Below are positions 49,982-59,241 of a stretch of 64,000 nt of DNA, piece after piece; position 1 is the first letter of the stretch; every line of letters begins with the position of its first letter. The position numbers and the translations under genes were made by a program. The DNA comes from Pseudomonadota bacterium (GTDB lineage Bacteria; Pseudomonadota; Gammaproteobacteria; Steroidobacterales; Steroidobacteraceae). Under the pieces are notes generated by a model that did not search any database, was not told where the DNA came from, and was given only the letters and a program-made list of their open reading frames with translations. Location of the stretch: assembly GCA_021847105.1 (NCBI GenBank), contig JAJZUT010000016.1, positions 1 to 64,000 of the forward strand, given 5' to 3'.

Positions 49982-52438
49982 ATGAAATCGACGAGCGGCC
50001 TCAGGATGGTGCCGTGGGCATGGCAATTGCTCTGGGTGACTCTCCTGACAGCGTTTGCGGCTCAGGCTGTTGCGGGCGATTCGACATTGCCGTGTCCGGC
50101 GCCGCTACGAGCGGCGGTGCATTTCTGGATTCGCGTCTATACCCAGATCGATACCGACGAGGGGTTTCTCCACGATCCGAACGACCTCGGTATCGTCTAC
50201 GAGACGGTGCATTTCACGGCACACAGCTCGCCCTCGGAACGGCAACGCATCGTCAATCGCGAGCGTGACCGTCTCGCTGGAGAATTGCGCGCAATCGCAG
50301 CCGGCGTGCGCCCTCTGACGCCGGAGGAGCGGCGCATCCGGGCGCTCTGGGGACCGACGGCGAGCGCAGCCCGGCTGCGCGAGGCGGCGGACGATATTCG
50401 CTTCCAGCTCGGCCAGTCCAATCGCTTCAAGGCGGGTCTGATTCGCTCGGGCGCCTGGCATCACGCGATCGCGCGCGCCCTGGCCAAGCACGGATTGCCG
50501 CCGCAGCTGGCTGCTCTGCCGCTGGTCGAGTCCGCCTATAATCCGCGCGCATATTCCAAGGACGGTGCGGCCGGGCTCTGGCAGTTCATGCCGAGCACCG
50601 CGCGACGGTTCCTGCGCATGGGCGCGGCGGTCGACCAGCGATTCGATCCATTCAGCGCCACCGTCGCGGCGGCCCAGCTGCTCGCCTACAACTACCGGAT
50701 CCTCGGGACCTGGCCTCTGGCCATCACGGCCTACAACCAGGGTGTCGCCGGGATGTTGCGGGCAGTGCACACCGTTGGGACGCGCAATATCGCCACTGTC
50801 GTGCGGCGCTATCACTCGGCGACCTTCGGCTTTGCGTCGCGCAATTTTTATGTGTCGTTCCTCGCGGCGCTGTACGTCGAACAGCATGCGCAGCGGTTCT
50901 TCGGCGACCTGCGCAAGCTACCCGAGGAGCGCTTTGATGCATTGAGGCTTCCGGGTTACGTGTCGGTGGCTGCGCTCGAGCGGGCGCTCGATGTGACGGC
51001 GGCACGATTGCGCGACCTCAACCCGGCGCTGCGCGGGGCGGTTTGGGAAGGCGAGCTCGATGTGCCGCGAGGCTATCGGCTGCGGCTGCCACGCCGTGGG
51101 CCGCACTGGAGTGTCGAGGCGCTCATGGGGCGGCTTGGACCGCACGCGCTGTTGGCGGGACAGTTGCGGCCGCCGACTTACCGCGTTCGCTCGGGCGACA
51201 CCCTCTCGGGCATTGCGGCGCGCTTCCACGTCAGCATCTGGACCCTGGCACGCTTCAATGGCATGCCCGTCGGCGGATTGCTGCGCGTCGGGGAACAGAT
51301 CCGTTTGCCCGGTGCCAGCAGGCCGCCGGCGCAGCCGGTGCTCGCAGCCGTGCGACCGGTGGCGGGGTCAGCGCTCTACACCGTGCAGGCGGGAGATACG
51401 CTTTCCGGTATCGCCGGTCGATACGGCGTGAGCGTTGCGGCCTTGGCGCGGGTCAATGGCCTCTCGAGCAACGGTCTGCTGCGAGTCGGCGAGCCGCTGC
51501 ATCTGCCGGGCGCCACGCAGCGCGCCGTGGCAAGCGCGCCTGCTGCCGTTCGTTCGGTAGTCTATCGCGTTCGTCCTGGCGATACGCTTTCGGGCATCGC
51601 GGTGCGCTATGGACTCAATACGGCGCTACTGGCACGAGTGAATGACATCCCGGTCCATGGGCTGTTGCGGGTCGGAGAGCCGTTACGTCTGCCCGGTACC
51701 CAAACTCCTGCTCAAATCGCGGCCAGCGGCCGGCCGGCGACGTTGAATGACCAACCCGGGGAGCCTGAGGAACGTCCGTCACCGCCGGCGGTGGCCCCGG
51801 CGGTGACGTCAACGTCGAGTCCGCAGCCGGCGGGGCCGCCGCGCCAGGCGTCAGCTCCCAGCCAAGCGCTGGCCGCTGCGCTGCGGGGAGCGCGCTCGGC
51901 GTCAAGCCCGCCTCGGACGGACCCGCAGCCCGTGTCGGCTCATCAGGCCGAGGCGCTGGGTCCGATGCTTGGCGCCGAGGGTGAACCGGCGCGCAGTGTG
52001 GATCCTACGAACTACTCGGTCTCTGCCAAGGGAAGGATCCGGGTGGCTACAGCCGAATCGCTGGGCTTTTACGCGGAGTGGCTGGACGTCAGTGCGATGG
52101 ATCTGCGCCGTCTCAACCATATTGCCTTGCGCCAGCCGGTGCGTATTGGCGAGCGGATTCGGCTGGATTTCCGTCATGTGACCCCGCAGCAGTTCGAGCA
52201 GCGCCGGCTCGCCTACCACCGCGCCCTGCAGGCGAGCTATTTCGCTAGCCACCGCATCGAGGGCACGCGGCACTACGTGACCCGCAGCGGAGACTCACTC
52301 TGGACGCTCACTCAGCGTTTTGCGGGTCTGCCGGCATGGCTGCTGCGCCAGTACAACCCCGACACCGATTTTTATGCGCTACGTCCGGGTACGCGGCTGG
52401 TGATTCCGCGCATTATCGCGGCGCGTGCCGCCGGTTGA
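49982..52438 (+). CDS. Membrane-bound lytic transglycosylase (MltD-like) with LysM repeats
   Basis: This 818-residue exported protein has a signal peptide (QLLWVTLLTAFAAQAVAGDS). An SLT transglycosylase domain follows, with catalytic E183 in PLVESAYNP, then GAAGLWQFMPSTARRF and AYNQG. Then come LysM peptidoglycan-binding repeats: three near-identical ones from about 398, 465 and 526, a more diverged one near 680, and one at the C-terminus near 763 (RHYVTRSGDSLWTLTQRF). It cleaves glycan strands to anhydro-muropeptides during growth. MltD of E. coli has two LysM repeats, so this version is enlarged. A Pro/Ala-rich linker (570-660) separates the LysM groups. Confidence 0.88.
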   Translation: MKSTSGLRMVPWAWQLLWVTLLTAFAAQAVAGDSTLPCPAPLRAAVHFWIRVYTQIDTDEGFLHDPNDLGIVYETVHFTAHSSPSERQRIVNRERDRLAGELRAIAAGVRPLTPEERRIRALWGPTASAARLREAADDIRFQLGQSNRFKAGLIRSGAWHHAIARALAKHGLPPQLAALPLVESAYNPRAYSKDGAAGLWQFMPSTARRFLRMGAAVDQRFDPFSATVAAAQLLAYNYRILGTWPLAITAYNQGVAGMLRAVHTVGTRNIATVVRRYHSATFGFASRNFYVSFLAALYVEQHAQRFFGDLRKLPEERFDALRLPGYVSVAALERALDVTAARLRDLNPALRGAVWEGELDVPRGYRLRLPRRGPHWSVEALMGRLGPHALLAGQLRPPTYRVRSGDTLSGIAARFHVSIWTLARFNGMPVGGLLRVGEQIRLPGASRPPAQPVLAAVRPVAGSALYTVQAGDTLSGIAGRYGVSVAALARVNGLSSNGLLRVGEPLHLPGATQRAVASAPAAVRSVVYRVRPGDTLSGIAVRYGLNTALLARVNDIPVHGLLRVGEPLRLPGTQTPAQIAASGRPATLNDQPGEPEERPSPPAVAPAVTSTSSPQPAGPPRQASAPSQALAAALRGARSASSPPRTDPQPVSAHQAEALGPMLGAEGEPARSVDPTNYSVSAKGRIRVATAESLGFYAEWLDVSAMDLRRLNHIALRQPVRIGERIRLDFRHVTPQQFEQRRLAYHRALQASYFASHRIEGTRHYVTRSGDSLWTLTQRFAGLPAWLLRQYNPDTDFYALRPGTRLVIPRIIAARAAG

Positions 52439-52479
52439 TGCGGCTCTGAGTGGTACGAGCGATGTCTATAATGCACCGC

Positions 52480-53022
52480 ATGCGCTTGATGAAAGCCCTT
52501 TTTGCCGTGGCAAGTCTCACGACCCTGGCCGTGGTCGCGAACGCAGCGCCGGCCCCGCTCGTTGGGCGCGTTGCACTGCTCCCTCACCCGCATCTGCCGC
52601 ATGTGCAGTATGTGCTCGTGAAGAAGGCCGCCCGGCGGTTGTACTTGATGAACGGCAGCACCGTGGTGCGCGCGTTCAGGATCCACCTCGGATTGATGCC
52701 GAATGGTCCCAAGGAGCGCTCGGGTGATTACCGCACGCCGGTCGGCTGGTATCACCTGATCCGCCGCGATCCGCGCAGCGATTTCTTTCTTTCGATTCAG
52801 ATCTCCTATCCGAACCGCCTCGATCGGGCCCGTGCTCGGGCTCATCATTGGCAGCCGGGCGGGGAAATCATGATCCACGGCCTGCCGAATCGACTGCATA
52901 GTTCGCTCTCGTACTATCTGCACAGCGACTGGACGGATGGCTGCATCGCCGTTTCCGACGCAGACATGATGCAGATCTGGATGATGACTCGAGACGGCAT
53001 GCGTATCGATATTCAGCCTTGA
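52480..53022 (+). CDS. L,D-transpeptidase (YkuD family)
   Basis: This protein of about 180 residues has a signal peptide (MKALFAVASLTTLAVVANA) and a YkuD catalytic domain. The active Cys is in SDWTDGCIAVSD with His upstream in IMIHGLP. It forms 3-3 cross-links or attaches proteins to peptidoglycan. The region YVLVKKAARRLYLMNGS is the standard start of the domain. Several in-frame ATGs (52450-52489) make the start uncertain. A TATAAT at 52467-52472 could be a -10 element, which would require the later starts. It follows the transglycosylase gene. Confidence 0.82.
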   Translation: MRLMKALFAVASLTTLAVVANAAPAPLVGRVALLPHPHLPHVQYVLVKKAARRLYLMNGSTVVRAFRIHLGLMPNGPKERSGDYRTPVGWYHLIRRDPRSDFFLSIQISYPNRLDRARARAHHWQPGGEIMIHGLPNRLHSSLSYYLHSDWTDGCIAVSDADMMQIWMMTRDGMRIDIQP

Positions 53023-53038
53023 GCCCATCCGGTCCCTG

Positions 53039-54424
53039 ATGGAAAACCACGAACTCGAACCCGAATTCATCGAAGCGCGCGTCCACCCCCGCGGAAGTCT
53101 CGAGAATCTCTCCCAGGCCGAAATTGCCAAATTGCTCGATTCGGGGCGAGGCGGCTTGTACCCGCTGTTTCGCAAGTGTGCGCTCGCGGTGCTCAACAGC
53201 GGTGCCGACACTGACAACGCCAAGGAGATCTTTGATCGATATCGCGACTTCGACATTCGCATCATGCGTCAGCCATGGGGCATCCGCTTGGAGATGCACC
53301 ATGCGCCTGGAGCGGCGTTCGTCGACGGCCAGATGATCCGCGGGATCAAGGAACACCTGTTCGCCGTGTTGCGCGACGTGGTGTTCACCTCGAATGAGAT
53401 CATGGCGCCCGGCCGGTTCGATCTCGATGATTCCGCATCGATCACGAATGCGGTGTTTCACATTCTGCGCAATGCGCAACTTCTCGAGTGCAAGGCGCAT
53501 CCCAATCTCGTGGTCTGTTGGGGTGGGCACTCGATTGGCAGCGAAGAATACAAGTATTCCAAGCGCGTCGGCTACGAACTTGGGCTGCGCGGTCTCGACG
53601 TGGCCACCGGCTGTGGTCCCGGCGCGATGAAGGGTCCGATGAAGGGTGCGACCATCGGGCACGCCAAGCAGCGCATCGAGCATGGCCGGTACATCGGCAT
53701 CACCGAGCCTGGCATCATCGCCGCGGAGCCGCCCAATCCGATCGTCAATCATCTGGTCATCATGCCGGATATTGAGAAGCGCCTGGAGGCGTTCGTGCGC
53801 TTTGCGCACGGCATCGTCGTACTGCCGGGAGGCGCCGGCACCCTGGAGGAAATCCTCTATTTGCTCGGCATTCTTCTCGACCCTGCCAATCGCGATCAGC
53901 CCTTTCCGGTGGTGCTGACCGGGCCGCGCACCAGCGCCGGCTATTTCGAGCATGTTCGCCGCTTCATAGGCGGCACGCTCGGCGAATTGGCGCTCGCACG
54001 GCTGAACATCATCGTCGACGATCCAGCCGAAGTCGCGCGGCGCATGGTCCACGGCATCGATGCGGTGCGGGGCTTCCGCCGTGAGCGCAAAGACGCATAC
54101 AATTTCAACTGGTTGTTGTCGATCCATCCGCAGTTCCAACATCCGTTTGCGGTGACCCACGAGTCGATGCGCGCGCTGGCGCTCGGACGCGACCAACCCG
54201 TGCACGAGCTGGCCGCCAACCTGCGCCGGGCTTTCTCCGGAATCGTCACCGGCAACGTCAAGGAACACGGGATCCACGCGATCGAGCGGCATGGCCCGTA
54301 CGAGCTGGCCGGCGACCCGGGCGTGATGCGCCTGCTCGATGAACTTCTCGCGGCCTTCGTCGAGCAGGGGCGCATGAAGCTGCCCGGCAGCGTCTATCGC
54401 CCGGTCTATCGCCTCGTCGGCTAG
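53039..54424 (+). CDS. ppnN: Nucleotide 5'-monophosphate nucleosidase PpnN (LOG family)
   Basis: This 461-residue protein has a LOG-type core with the signature PGGAGTLEE (near residue 263) and ATGCGPGAMKGP upstream. The flanking N- and C-terminal regions are typical of PpnN (YgdH; 454 residues in E. coli). PpnN splits purine and pyrimidine nucleoside monophosphates to base and ribose 5-phosphate and is tuned by (p)ppGpp in characterised relatives. The start ATG lies 16 bp after the L,D-transpeptidase gene, so the two may be co-transcribed. All signature residues are present. Confidence 0.9.
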   Translation: MENHELEPEFIEARVHPRGSLENLSQAEIAKLLDSGRGGLYPLFRKCALAVLNSGADTDNAKEIFDRYRDFDIRIMRQPWGIRLEMHHAPGAAFVDGQMIRGIKEHLFAVLRDVVFTSNEIMAPGRFDLDDSASITNAVFHILRNAQLLECKAHPNLVVCWGGHSIGSEEYKYSKRVGYELGLRGLDVATGCGPGAMKGPMKGATIGHAKQRIEHGRYIGITEPGIIAAEPPNPIVNHLVIMPDIEKRLEAFVRFAHGIVVLPGGAGTLEEILYLLGILLDPANRDQPFPVVLTGPRTSAGYFEHVRRFIGGTLGELALARLNIIVDDPAEVARRMVHGIDAVRGFRRERKDAYNFNWLLSIHPQFQHPFAVTHESMRALALGRDQPVHELAANLRRAFSGIVTGNVKEHGIHAIERHGPYELAGDPGVMRLLDELLAAFVEQGRMKLPGSVYRPVYRLVG

Positions 54425-54590
54425 CGCAGTCGCCAGGCGGGCGGCGGTGATGCGACATAATCGGCGGCCATATTTCATAAGCCGTCGGCCTCAACGCGCT
54501 CTGCGCTGCCAGTGGGGGCGCCTGTGAACCAGTACCTGCGCCGAGAGCGACTGGGACGTACCCTGGGGTCTCGTTGCCCGAGGTGCGTCC

Positions 54591-54869
54591 ATGAGTTCAT
54601 CGTTTAGGGAGCGTGGCGTCGACCGGCCCGACGCCCCAGAGGAGACCGCCGGCAAGAGCGCTGCGGTCGGGTCCCCCGCCGCGCCGTTCCCGAACTGGCT
54701 CGAACGCATGCAGAACGTGCGGGCCCGGCACGATGCGATCACTCGCAATCTCAATACCTGGTCGAACTACAAGAATTGGGCCGAACGGATGCGCACCGCC
54801 TGGAGTGAGGAGCCGGCAGGCCAGGACGCTGCGCCGTTCACGGGCGATTCAACCCCGCCCAATCACTGA
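54591..54869 (+). CDS. Small hypothetical protein
   Basis: The 92-residue frame reads FPNWLERMQNVRARHDAIT and NTWSNYKNWAERMRTAWSEE. The aromatic and charged pattern looks like a real amphipathic helix. No family, signal or membrane segment is recognised. It lies between ppnN and htpG, reading with both. The ribosome binding site is weak, so it is a candidate rather than a secure gene. Confidence 0.4.
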   Translation: MSSSFRERGVDRPDAPEETAGKSAAVGSPAAPFPNWLERMQNVRARHDAITRNLNTWSNYKNWAERMRTAWSEEPAGQDAAPFTGDSTPPNH

Positions 54870-54885
54870 GCGCACAGGCCCCTCG

Positions 54886-55038
54886 ATGGAACGCATCATG
54901 CTTTGGTGGGACGATTTGGATGATGTCACCGCCGCATTGAGACATGTCCTGCGCACGGCGCTCGCCGAAGCGTTCGTCTTGCCCTCACCACCGGCCTGGG
55001 GCAGCCTGATCGGCCAGTGGTTGGGCCGGGTGGCCTGA
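54886..55038 (+). CDS. Very small hypothetical protein (50 residues)
   Basis: The frame begins MERIMLWWDDLDDVTAALRH and ends IGQWLGRVA. The WWDDLDD start followed by a hydrophobic helix (VTAALRHVLRTALAEAFVL) is not random-looking and may be a membrane-associated helix. It starts 16 bp after the 92-residue gene. Conservation among relatives would decide; here it is only possible. Confidence 0.3.
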   Translation: MERIMLWWDDLDDVTAALRHVLRTALAEAFVLPSPPAWGSLIGQWLGRVA

Positions 55039-55114
55039 GCCCACCCGAATCGGTCATCAGCCCGGGGTCGCCCGCCGCACCGCCCCCAGGGATGGCCTCG
55101 GCGATGTCTGGCGC

Positions 55115-55143
55115 ATTGAAAATCGCCCAGTCGCGCCCACAAT
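55115..55143 (+). promoter_or_regulatory. Possible sigma-32 promoter of htpG
   Basis: TTGAAA (55116-55121) and CCCACAAT (55136-55143) with 14 bp between resemble the heat-shock -35 (CTTGAAA) and -10 (CCCCATNT). They lie 32 bp before the htpG start. htpG is a classical heat-shock gene, but the -10 match is partial. Confidence 0.35.
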
Positions 55144-55174
55144 GCTCCGCTCCGGAATGAATCAGGAGTGGATT

Positions 55175-57091
55175 GTGAATACCCCAGAGACCCCGTCGAA
55201 TTCGTCCCCCGATCGCCAGACGCATGGCTTTCAGGCGGAAGTGCGAGAGCTGTTGAAGCTCATGATCCACTCCCTGTACAGCCACCGGGAAATCTTCCTG
55301 CGCGAGCTGATCTCCAATGCATCGGACGCCAATGACCGCCTGCGCTTTGCCGCCATTGGCGCAGCCGAACTGCTCGAGAGCGACCCGGAGCTGACGATTC
55401 GCGTCGATGCCGATCCCGAGGCGGGCACGGTCACCATCACGGACAATGGCATCGGCATGACGCGCGAGGAGGCGGTCTCCAACCTCGGGACCATCGCGCG
55501 GTCCGGGACTGCGGAATTCTTCCGCTCTCTGTCCGGCGAGCGGCAGAAGGATGCCCAGCTGATCGGCCAGTTCGGGGTGGGCTTTTATTCCGGCTTTATT
55601 GTCGCGGATCGCGTCGAGGTGCTCTCGCGTCGCGCCGGCCAGCCTGCTGGCGCTGCAGTCCGTTGGGAGTCGCGCGCGGATGGTGAATTCACCGTGGAGA
55701 CGGTCACGCGCGAGGCGCGCGGAACGGCGGTGAAGCTCTACCTGAAGCCCGAGGCGAAGGAATTCGCCGATCCATTCCGGCTGCGCACGCTGATCCGGCG
55801 ATATTCCGACCACATTGCATTTCCCGTACGCATGCGCAAGGAAGGCGAGGCGTCGCTGGAGTACGAGACCGTCAACCAGGCGACTGCGTTGTGGGTGCGC
55901 CCACGCAGTGAATTGACCGACGAGGAGTATCGGCAGTTCTACCAGCACCTGGCACACGATTTCACCGAGCCGCTCGCCTGGAGTCACAACCGAGTCGAGG
56001 GCAAGCGTGAGTACACCAGCCTGCTCTACGTCCCGGGTCGCGCGCCGTTCGATCTGTGGCAACGGGAAGCCGTGCACGGGCTGAAACTGTACGTCAAACG
56101 CGTGTTCATCATGGACGACGCCGAGCAGTTCCTGCCGCTGTACTTGCGTTTCGTCAAAGGGGTGGTCGACTCGAGCGATCTGCCGCTGAATGTCTCGCGC
56201 GAGCTTCTGCAGCGCGAGCCGGAGGTTGAGGCCATTCGCGCCAGCCTCACCAAGCGGGTGCTCGATATGCTCGCCAAGCTCGCCGAGGACGATGCGGCAA
56301 AGTACACGACTTTCTGGAAGGAATTCGGCCTGGTTCTGAAGGAGGGCGTCGGTCAGGATGCGCTCAACCGCGCCGCGCTGCTGCCGCTGCTGCGTTTCGC
56401 GAGCACGCACGAGGCCGGCGACGAGCCGGTGGTGAGTCTGGCCCAGTACGTGGAGCGGATGAAGCCAGGGCAGGAGCGTATTTACTACATCACCGCCGAT
56501 AGTCTTTCGGCCGCACGTCGCAGCCCTTACATCGAGCGTCTGAGCGAGCGCGGCATCGAGGTGCTGCTGCTGGCCGATCGCATCGATGAGTGGATGATGG
56601 GGCAGCTCGCCGAATTCGATGGCAAGTCATTCAAGGATGCCGCGCGCGGCGAGCTTGAGCTCGGTGCCCTGGAGACTGAGTCGGACCGGCGCGAGCGAGA
56701 CGCGACGCTGAAGGAGAGCAAGGGGCTGCTGAAGCGGGTGAAAGACGCCATCGGCGATCGTGTCACTGAGGTGCGGCCGAGCACGCGCCTGAAGGACTCC
56801 CCGGCCTGTCTGGTGCGCGCCGAGCACGAACTCGGCGCGGGAATGCGCAAGATCCTCACCGCTGCCGGTCAGAGCGTGCCGCCATCCAAGCCGGCACTGG
56901 AGCTGAATACCGCGCACCCGCTGGTGAAGTATCTCGATGGGCTTGCCGATACCGCTCGCTTCGAGGCGCTGGCGGTGCTGCTGTACGAGCAGGCCGAGCT
57001 CGCCGAGGGCGGCGAGCTCGGGAATCCGGCCGACTTTGTGCAGCGCTTGAATCGCCTGTTGGTCGAGCTCGCCGCCGGAAACGCCGCGTGA
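55175..57091 (+). CDS. htpG: Hsp90-family chaperone HtpG
   Basis: This protein of about 638 residues has the GHKL ATPase N-terminus: REIFLRELISNASDAN, DNGIGMTREE and GQFGVGFYSGF. The middle and dimerisation domains characteristic of bacterial Hsp90 follow (VVDSSDLPLNVSRE). It helps fold and activate client proteins under heat or other stress. The GTG at 55175 has AGGAG six bases upstream, making it the best start; ATG 55142 and 55157 would add up to 11 residues unlike the family. The following hydrolase overlaps it by 4 bp. Confidence 0.95.
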   Translation: MNTPETPSNSSPDRQTHGFQAEVRELLKLMIHSLYSHREIFLRELISNASDANDRLRFAAIGAAELLESDPELTIRVDADPEAGTVTITDNGIGMTREEAVSNLGTIARSGTAEFFRSLSGERQKDAQLIGQFGVGFYSGFIVADRVEVLSRRAGQPAGAAVRWESRADGEFTVETVTREARGTAVKLYLKPEAKEFADPFRLRTLIRRYSDHIAFPVRMRKEGEASLEYETVNQATALWVRPRSELTDEEYRQFYQHLAHDFTEPLAWSHNRVEGKREYTSLLYVPGRAPFDLWQREAVHGLKLYVKRVFIMDDAEQFLPLYLRFVKGVVDSSDLPLNVSRELLQREPEVEAIRASLTKRVLDMLAKLAEDDAAKYTTFWKEFGLVLKEGVGQDALNRAALLPLLRFASTHEAGDEPVVSLAQYVERMKPGQERIYYITADSLSAARRSPYIERLSERGIEVLLLADRIDEWMMGQLAEFDGKSFKDAARGELELGALETESDRRERDATLKESKGLLKRVKDAIGDRVTEVRPSTRLKDSPACLVRAEHELGAGMRKILTAAGQSVPPSKPALELNTAHPLVKYLDGLADTARFEALAVLLYEQAELAEGGELGNPADFVQRLNRLLVELAAGNAA

Positions 57092-57744
57092 AGCCCCCGC
57101 GCGCCGAGCGGCTGCAGATTGCAGGTCCCGCCGGTGACCTGCAGGTGGTGGTGGAAACTCCGATGGGGGAAGGACCCTCAATCGGAGTCACCGCTCCGGC
57201 CGCGTTTGGTGTGGTGTGTCACCCGCATCCGCTCTACGGCGGAACGCTAGACAACAAAGTCGTCTACACCTTGGCGAGGGCGTTCGTGGCTTGCGGTGCG
57301 GCGGTGATTCGCTTTAATTTCCGCGGAGTTGGCTCGAGTGTCGGCCAGTATGACGAGGGTCGAGGTGAGACCGAAGATGCGCTCGCCGCGATCGCCTACG
57401 GTCGAGAGCGGTGGCCGGGCGCGGCGCTTTGGCTGGCGGGGTTTTCCTTCGGCGCGGCAGTCGCCGTACGGGCGACAGCTCGCGCCGAACCGGCGCGCCT
57501 GGTGCTCGTGGCACCAGGGGTCACCCGGGTGGTGATGGACGGCGTGCCCTCTCCGCGTTGCCCCTGGCTGCTGGTTCAGGGCGATGCCGACGAGGTGATC
57601 GAGCCGGAGAGCGTATTGAGCTGGGCACAGCGTCAGGACAGGCCGCCTGAGCTGCGTTCATTCCCGGGAGCGGGACACTTCTTCCATGGACGACTGCACG
57701 AATTGCGCGAGGCGGTCGTCCAGTTCATCAATCAGGCCGCTTGA
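57088..57744 (+). CDS. Alpha/beta hydrolase (dienelactone/KANL3-like)
   Basis: This 218-residue protein has the oxyanion-region HPHPLYGGTLDNKVVYTLAR, the strand/helix FNFRGVGSSVGQYDEG, the nucleophile elbow GFSFGA, an Asp in QGDADEVI and a His in PGAGHFFHG. It is a small cytoplasmic serine hydrolase typical of many proteobacteria. The GTG at 57088 overlaps the htpG stop (GTGA), so it is translated with htpG. Substrate unknown. Confidence 0.8.
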   Translation: MKPPRAERLQIAGPAGDLQVVVETPMGEGPSIGVTAPAAFGVVCHPHPLYGGTLDNKVVYTLARAFVACGAAVIRFNFRGVGSSVGQYDEGRGETEDALAAIAYGRERWPGAALWLAGFSFGAAVAVRATARAEPARLVLVAPGVTRVVMDGVPSPRCPWLLVQGDADEVIEPESVLSWAQRQDRPPELRSFPGAGHFFHGRLHELREAVVQFINQAA

Positions 57745-57751
57745 GCGGCGC

Positions 57752-57772
57752 TTCTCGACGCGCCGTCGAGAA
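57752..57772. terminator. First hairpin of a bidirectional terminator region
   Basis: TTCTCGACG and CGTCGAGAA form a 9-bp stem around CGC, 8 bp after the hydrolase stop. It lies between convergent genes together with the hairpin at 57778-57800. Confidence 0.55.
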
Positions 57773-57777
57773 ACGAA

Positions 57778-57800
57778 CGGGGTTCGCTCCGCGAACCCCG
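57778..57800. terminator. Second hairpin of a bidirectional terminator region
   Basis: CGGGGTTCGC and GCGAACCCCG form a perfect 10-bp stem around TCC, 26 bp after the HU stop as read on the minus strand. No T-run adjoins. It probably shields the convergent HU and hydrolase genes from read-through. Confidence 0.55.
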
Positions 57801-57825
57801 CCGAACCGTGCGCTTCAGCGCGCGA

Positions 57826-58140
57826 TCACGAATTGACCATCGCCTTGAGGTTCTTCAGCGGCATGACCCGGACCTTCTTGCTGGCCGGCTTTGCCTTGAA
57901 CATCATCTTCTCGCCCGTGAACGGGTTGATTCCTTCGCGTGCCTTCGTGGCCGGCTTCTTGACGACCTTCATCTTCAGCAGCCCCGGCATGGTGAACAGG
58001 CCATTGCTGCGCAGGCTCTTCTTGATCACGCCGTTGAGCGAATCGAAGACGCCCCCGACCTGCTTGCGCGAGAGCCCCGTGTCTTTGGAAATTTGAGTCA
58101 GGACTTCCGACTTGGTCGGAGCGCTACCCTTTTTCGCCAT
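57826..58140 (-). CDS. HU-family DNA-binding protein
   Basis: This 104-residue protein has the HU/IHF fold: helical N-terminus with TKSEVLTQISKDTGLSRKQV, then the beta-arm region with INPFTGEKMMFKAKPASKK. The INPxTG motif in the arm is the family signature. It binds and bends DNA as a nucleoid protein. The N-terminal MAKKGSAP extension is longer than in E. coli HU. It is transcribed alone toward the htpG operon, ending in the hairpin pair at 57752-57800. Confidence 0.9.
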   Translation of the reverse strand: MAKKGSAPTKSEVLTQISKDTGLSRKQVGGVFDSLNGVIKKSLRSNGLFTMPGLLKMKVVKKPATKAREGINPFTGEKMMFKAKPASKKVRVMPLKNLKAMVNS

Positions 58141-58296
58141 ATTGCGCCACTCCTCAACTATATGAATATGCGCGCTGTTGTGCAGCCACGCAAAGTAAGA
58201 ATCGCCGCGGAAAATAGCACATGGGCGCGCCTGCGCAACTGTTTTTTTTGCTCACGCGCATGCTGAAACGGCTTTTTTCAAAGGGTTTTGCGTCGC

Positions 58297-58614
58297 TTAC
58301 GGAGCAGTCGATTCGATTTGGGCTGCGAGTTGCGCCGCGGCTGGCGCTGCTCCCCGTACCAAAACGTCCTTATGACGACTTTTTGTGCCGCGGAGTAGAG
58401 AAACGTCCGATTTGGGCACGCCAAGTGCATGTGATAGCACGCGTATCAGTCGCTCGTTTGCGGCACCCTCGACGGGCGGCGCGGCGACCCGCACGAGGAG
58501 CTTGCCGTCACGCACGCCGTCGATGCATTCACGGGATGCGCGCGTCTGAATACGAATGTGCAGCAAGCAGTCCTGCCCGTGAATTTCCAACCAACTCGTG
58601 GTCTTGGCGCTCAT
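58297..58614 (-). CDS. yggU: YggU-family (DUF167) protein
   Basis: This 105-residue protein has the DUF167 core: IRIQTRASRECIDGVRDGKL, RVAAPPVEGAANERLIRVL and GTKSRHKDVLV. The family is small and widely conserved, usually in the yggS-proC-yggT operon. Its function is unknown. ATG 58614 is the family start; the frame opens to 58947 inside yggT. It is the last gene of the leftward operon. Confidence 0.85.
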   Translation of the reverse strand: MSAKTTSWLEIHGQDCLLHIRIQTRASRECIDGVRDGKLLVRVAAPPVEGAANERLIRVLSHALGVPKSDVSLLRGTKSRHKDVLVRGAAPAAAQLAAQIESTAP

Positions 58615-58688
58615 GATTGATGTATCGCGCACGGCTCGGTTCAGCTTCGCCACGTCCGCTGCCCGCACATTTCCCGCTGGATTGCGCC

Positions 58689-59219
58689 TTACACGTGCAG
58701 CAGGATCAGCAGCGCTTGAATGAGGATGCAGGCCCACAGCGGCGAGAGGTCGATGCCGGCAATCGCCGGAATCACCCGCCGAAAGGGGCGCAGCACCGGT
58801 TCGCACAGTGAGGCGAGCAGCGATTGCAGCGGCGAGTAGCCCCCGGGGGCCACCAGGCTGAGCAGCGCATACAGGACGATCGCGTAAAAATAGGTCCAGA
58901 GCAGCGTGCGGAGAATTTCGAGCGCCACTTGGTGCAGCCAGAACCACGGGCCGACCCAGCCGATGCCCTCCAGCACGAATATCACGGCCACCTGCACTGC
59001 CGCGACCAGAATGACTGCCGCTACCGAGGCGCTGTCGACTTTGCCGATCGGTGGCAGCATGCGCCGCAGCGGCAGAATCAGCGGATTCGTCAGCCGCACG
59101 ATGGCTTGGCAGAGCGGATTGCGAAAGTCCGCGCGCGAGAGCTGCAGCAGCAGCCGTGCCAGCACGACGAACAGAGCCAGCGACAGCAGCGTTTCGATGA
59201 TGTAGATGAGGGCGCTCAT
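58689..59219 (-). CDS. yggT: YggT-family membrane protein
   Basis: This 176-residue protein has two YggT repeats, each with two membrane helices (about 3-25 and 62-85; 98-120 and 155-175). The short motifs RRMLPPIG and FRRVIPAIAGIDLSPL mark the family. YggT-type proteins have been linked to osmotic tolerance and cell envelope function in other bacteria. The start ATG 59219 lies 22 bp after proC and suits the first helix. Confidence 0.88.
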   Translation of the reverse strand: MSALIYIIETLLSLALFVVLARLLLQLSRADFRNPLCQAIVRLTNPLILPLRRMLPPIGKVDSASVAAVILVAAVQVAVIFVLEGIGWVGPWFWLHQVALEILRTLLWTYFYAIVLYALLSLVAPGGYSPLQSLLASLCEPVLRPFRRVIPAIAGIDLSPLWACILIQALLILLHV

Positions 59220-59241
59220 AGAGGGGTGTCCGCAGGCCGGT

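Noticed and set aside
52435..52472. TTGATG and TATAAT as a promoter before the L,D-transpeptidase gene
   Set aside because: The TATAAT is good, but the spacing (26 bp) is far from the usual 17, so only the -10 was mentioned.
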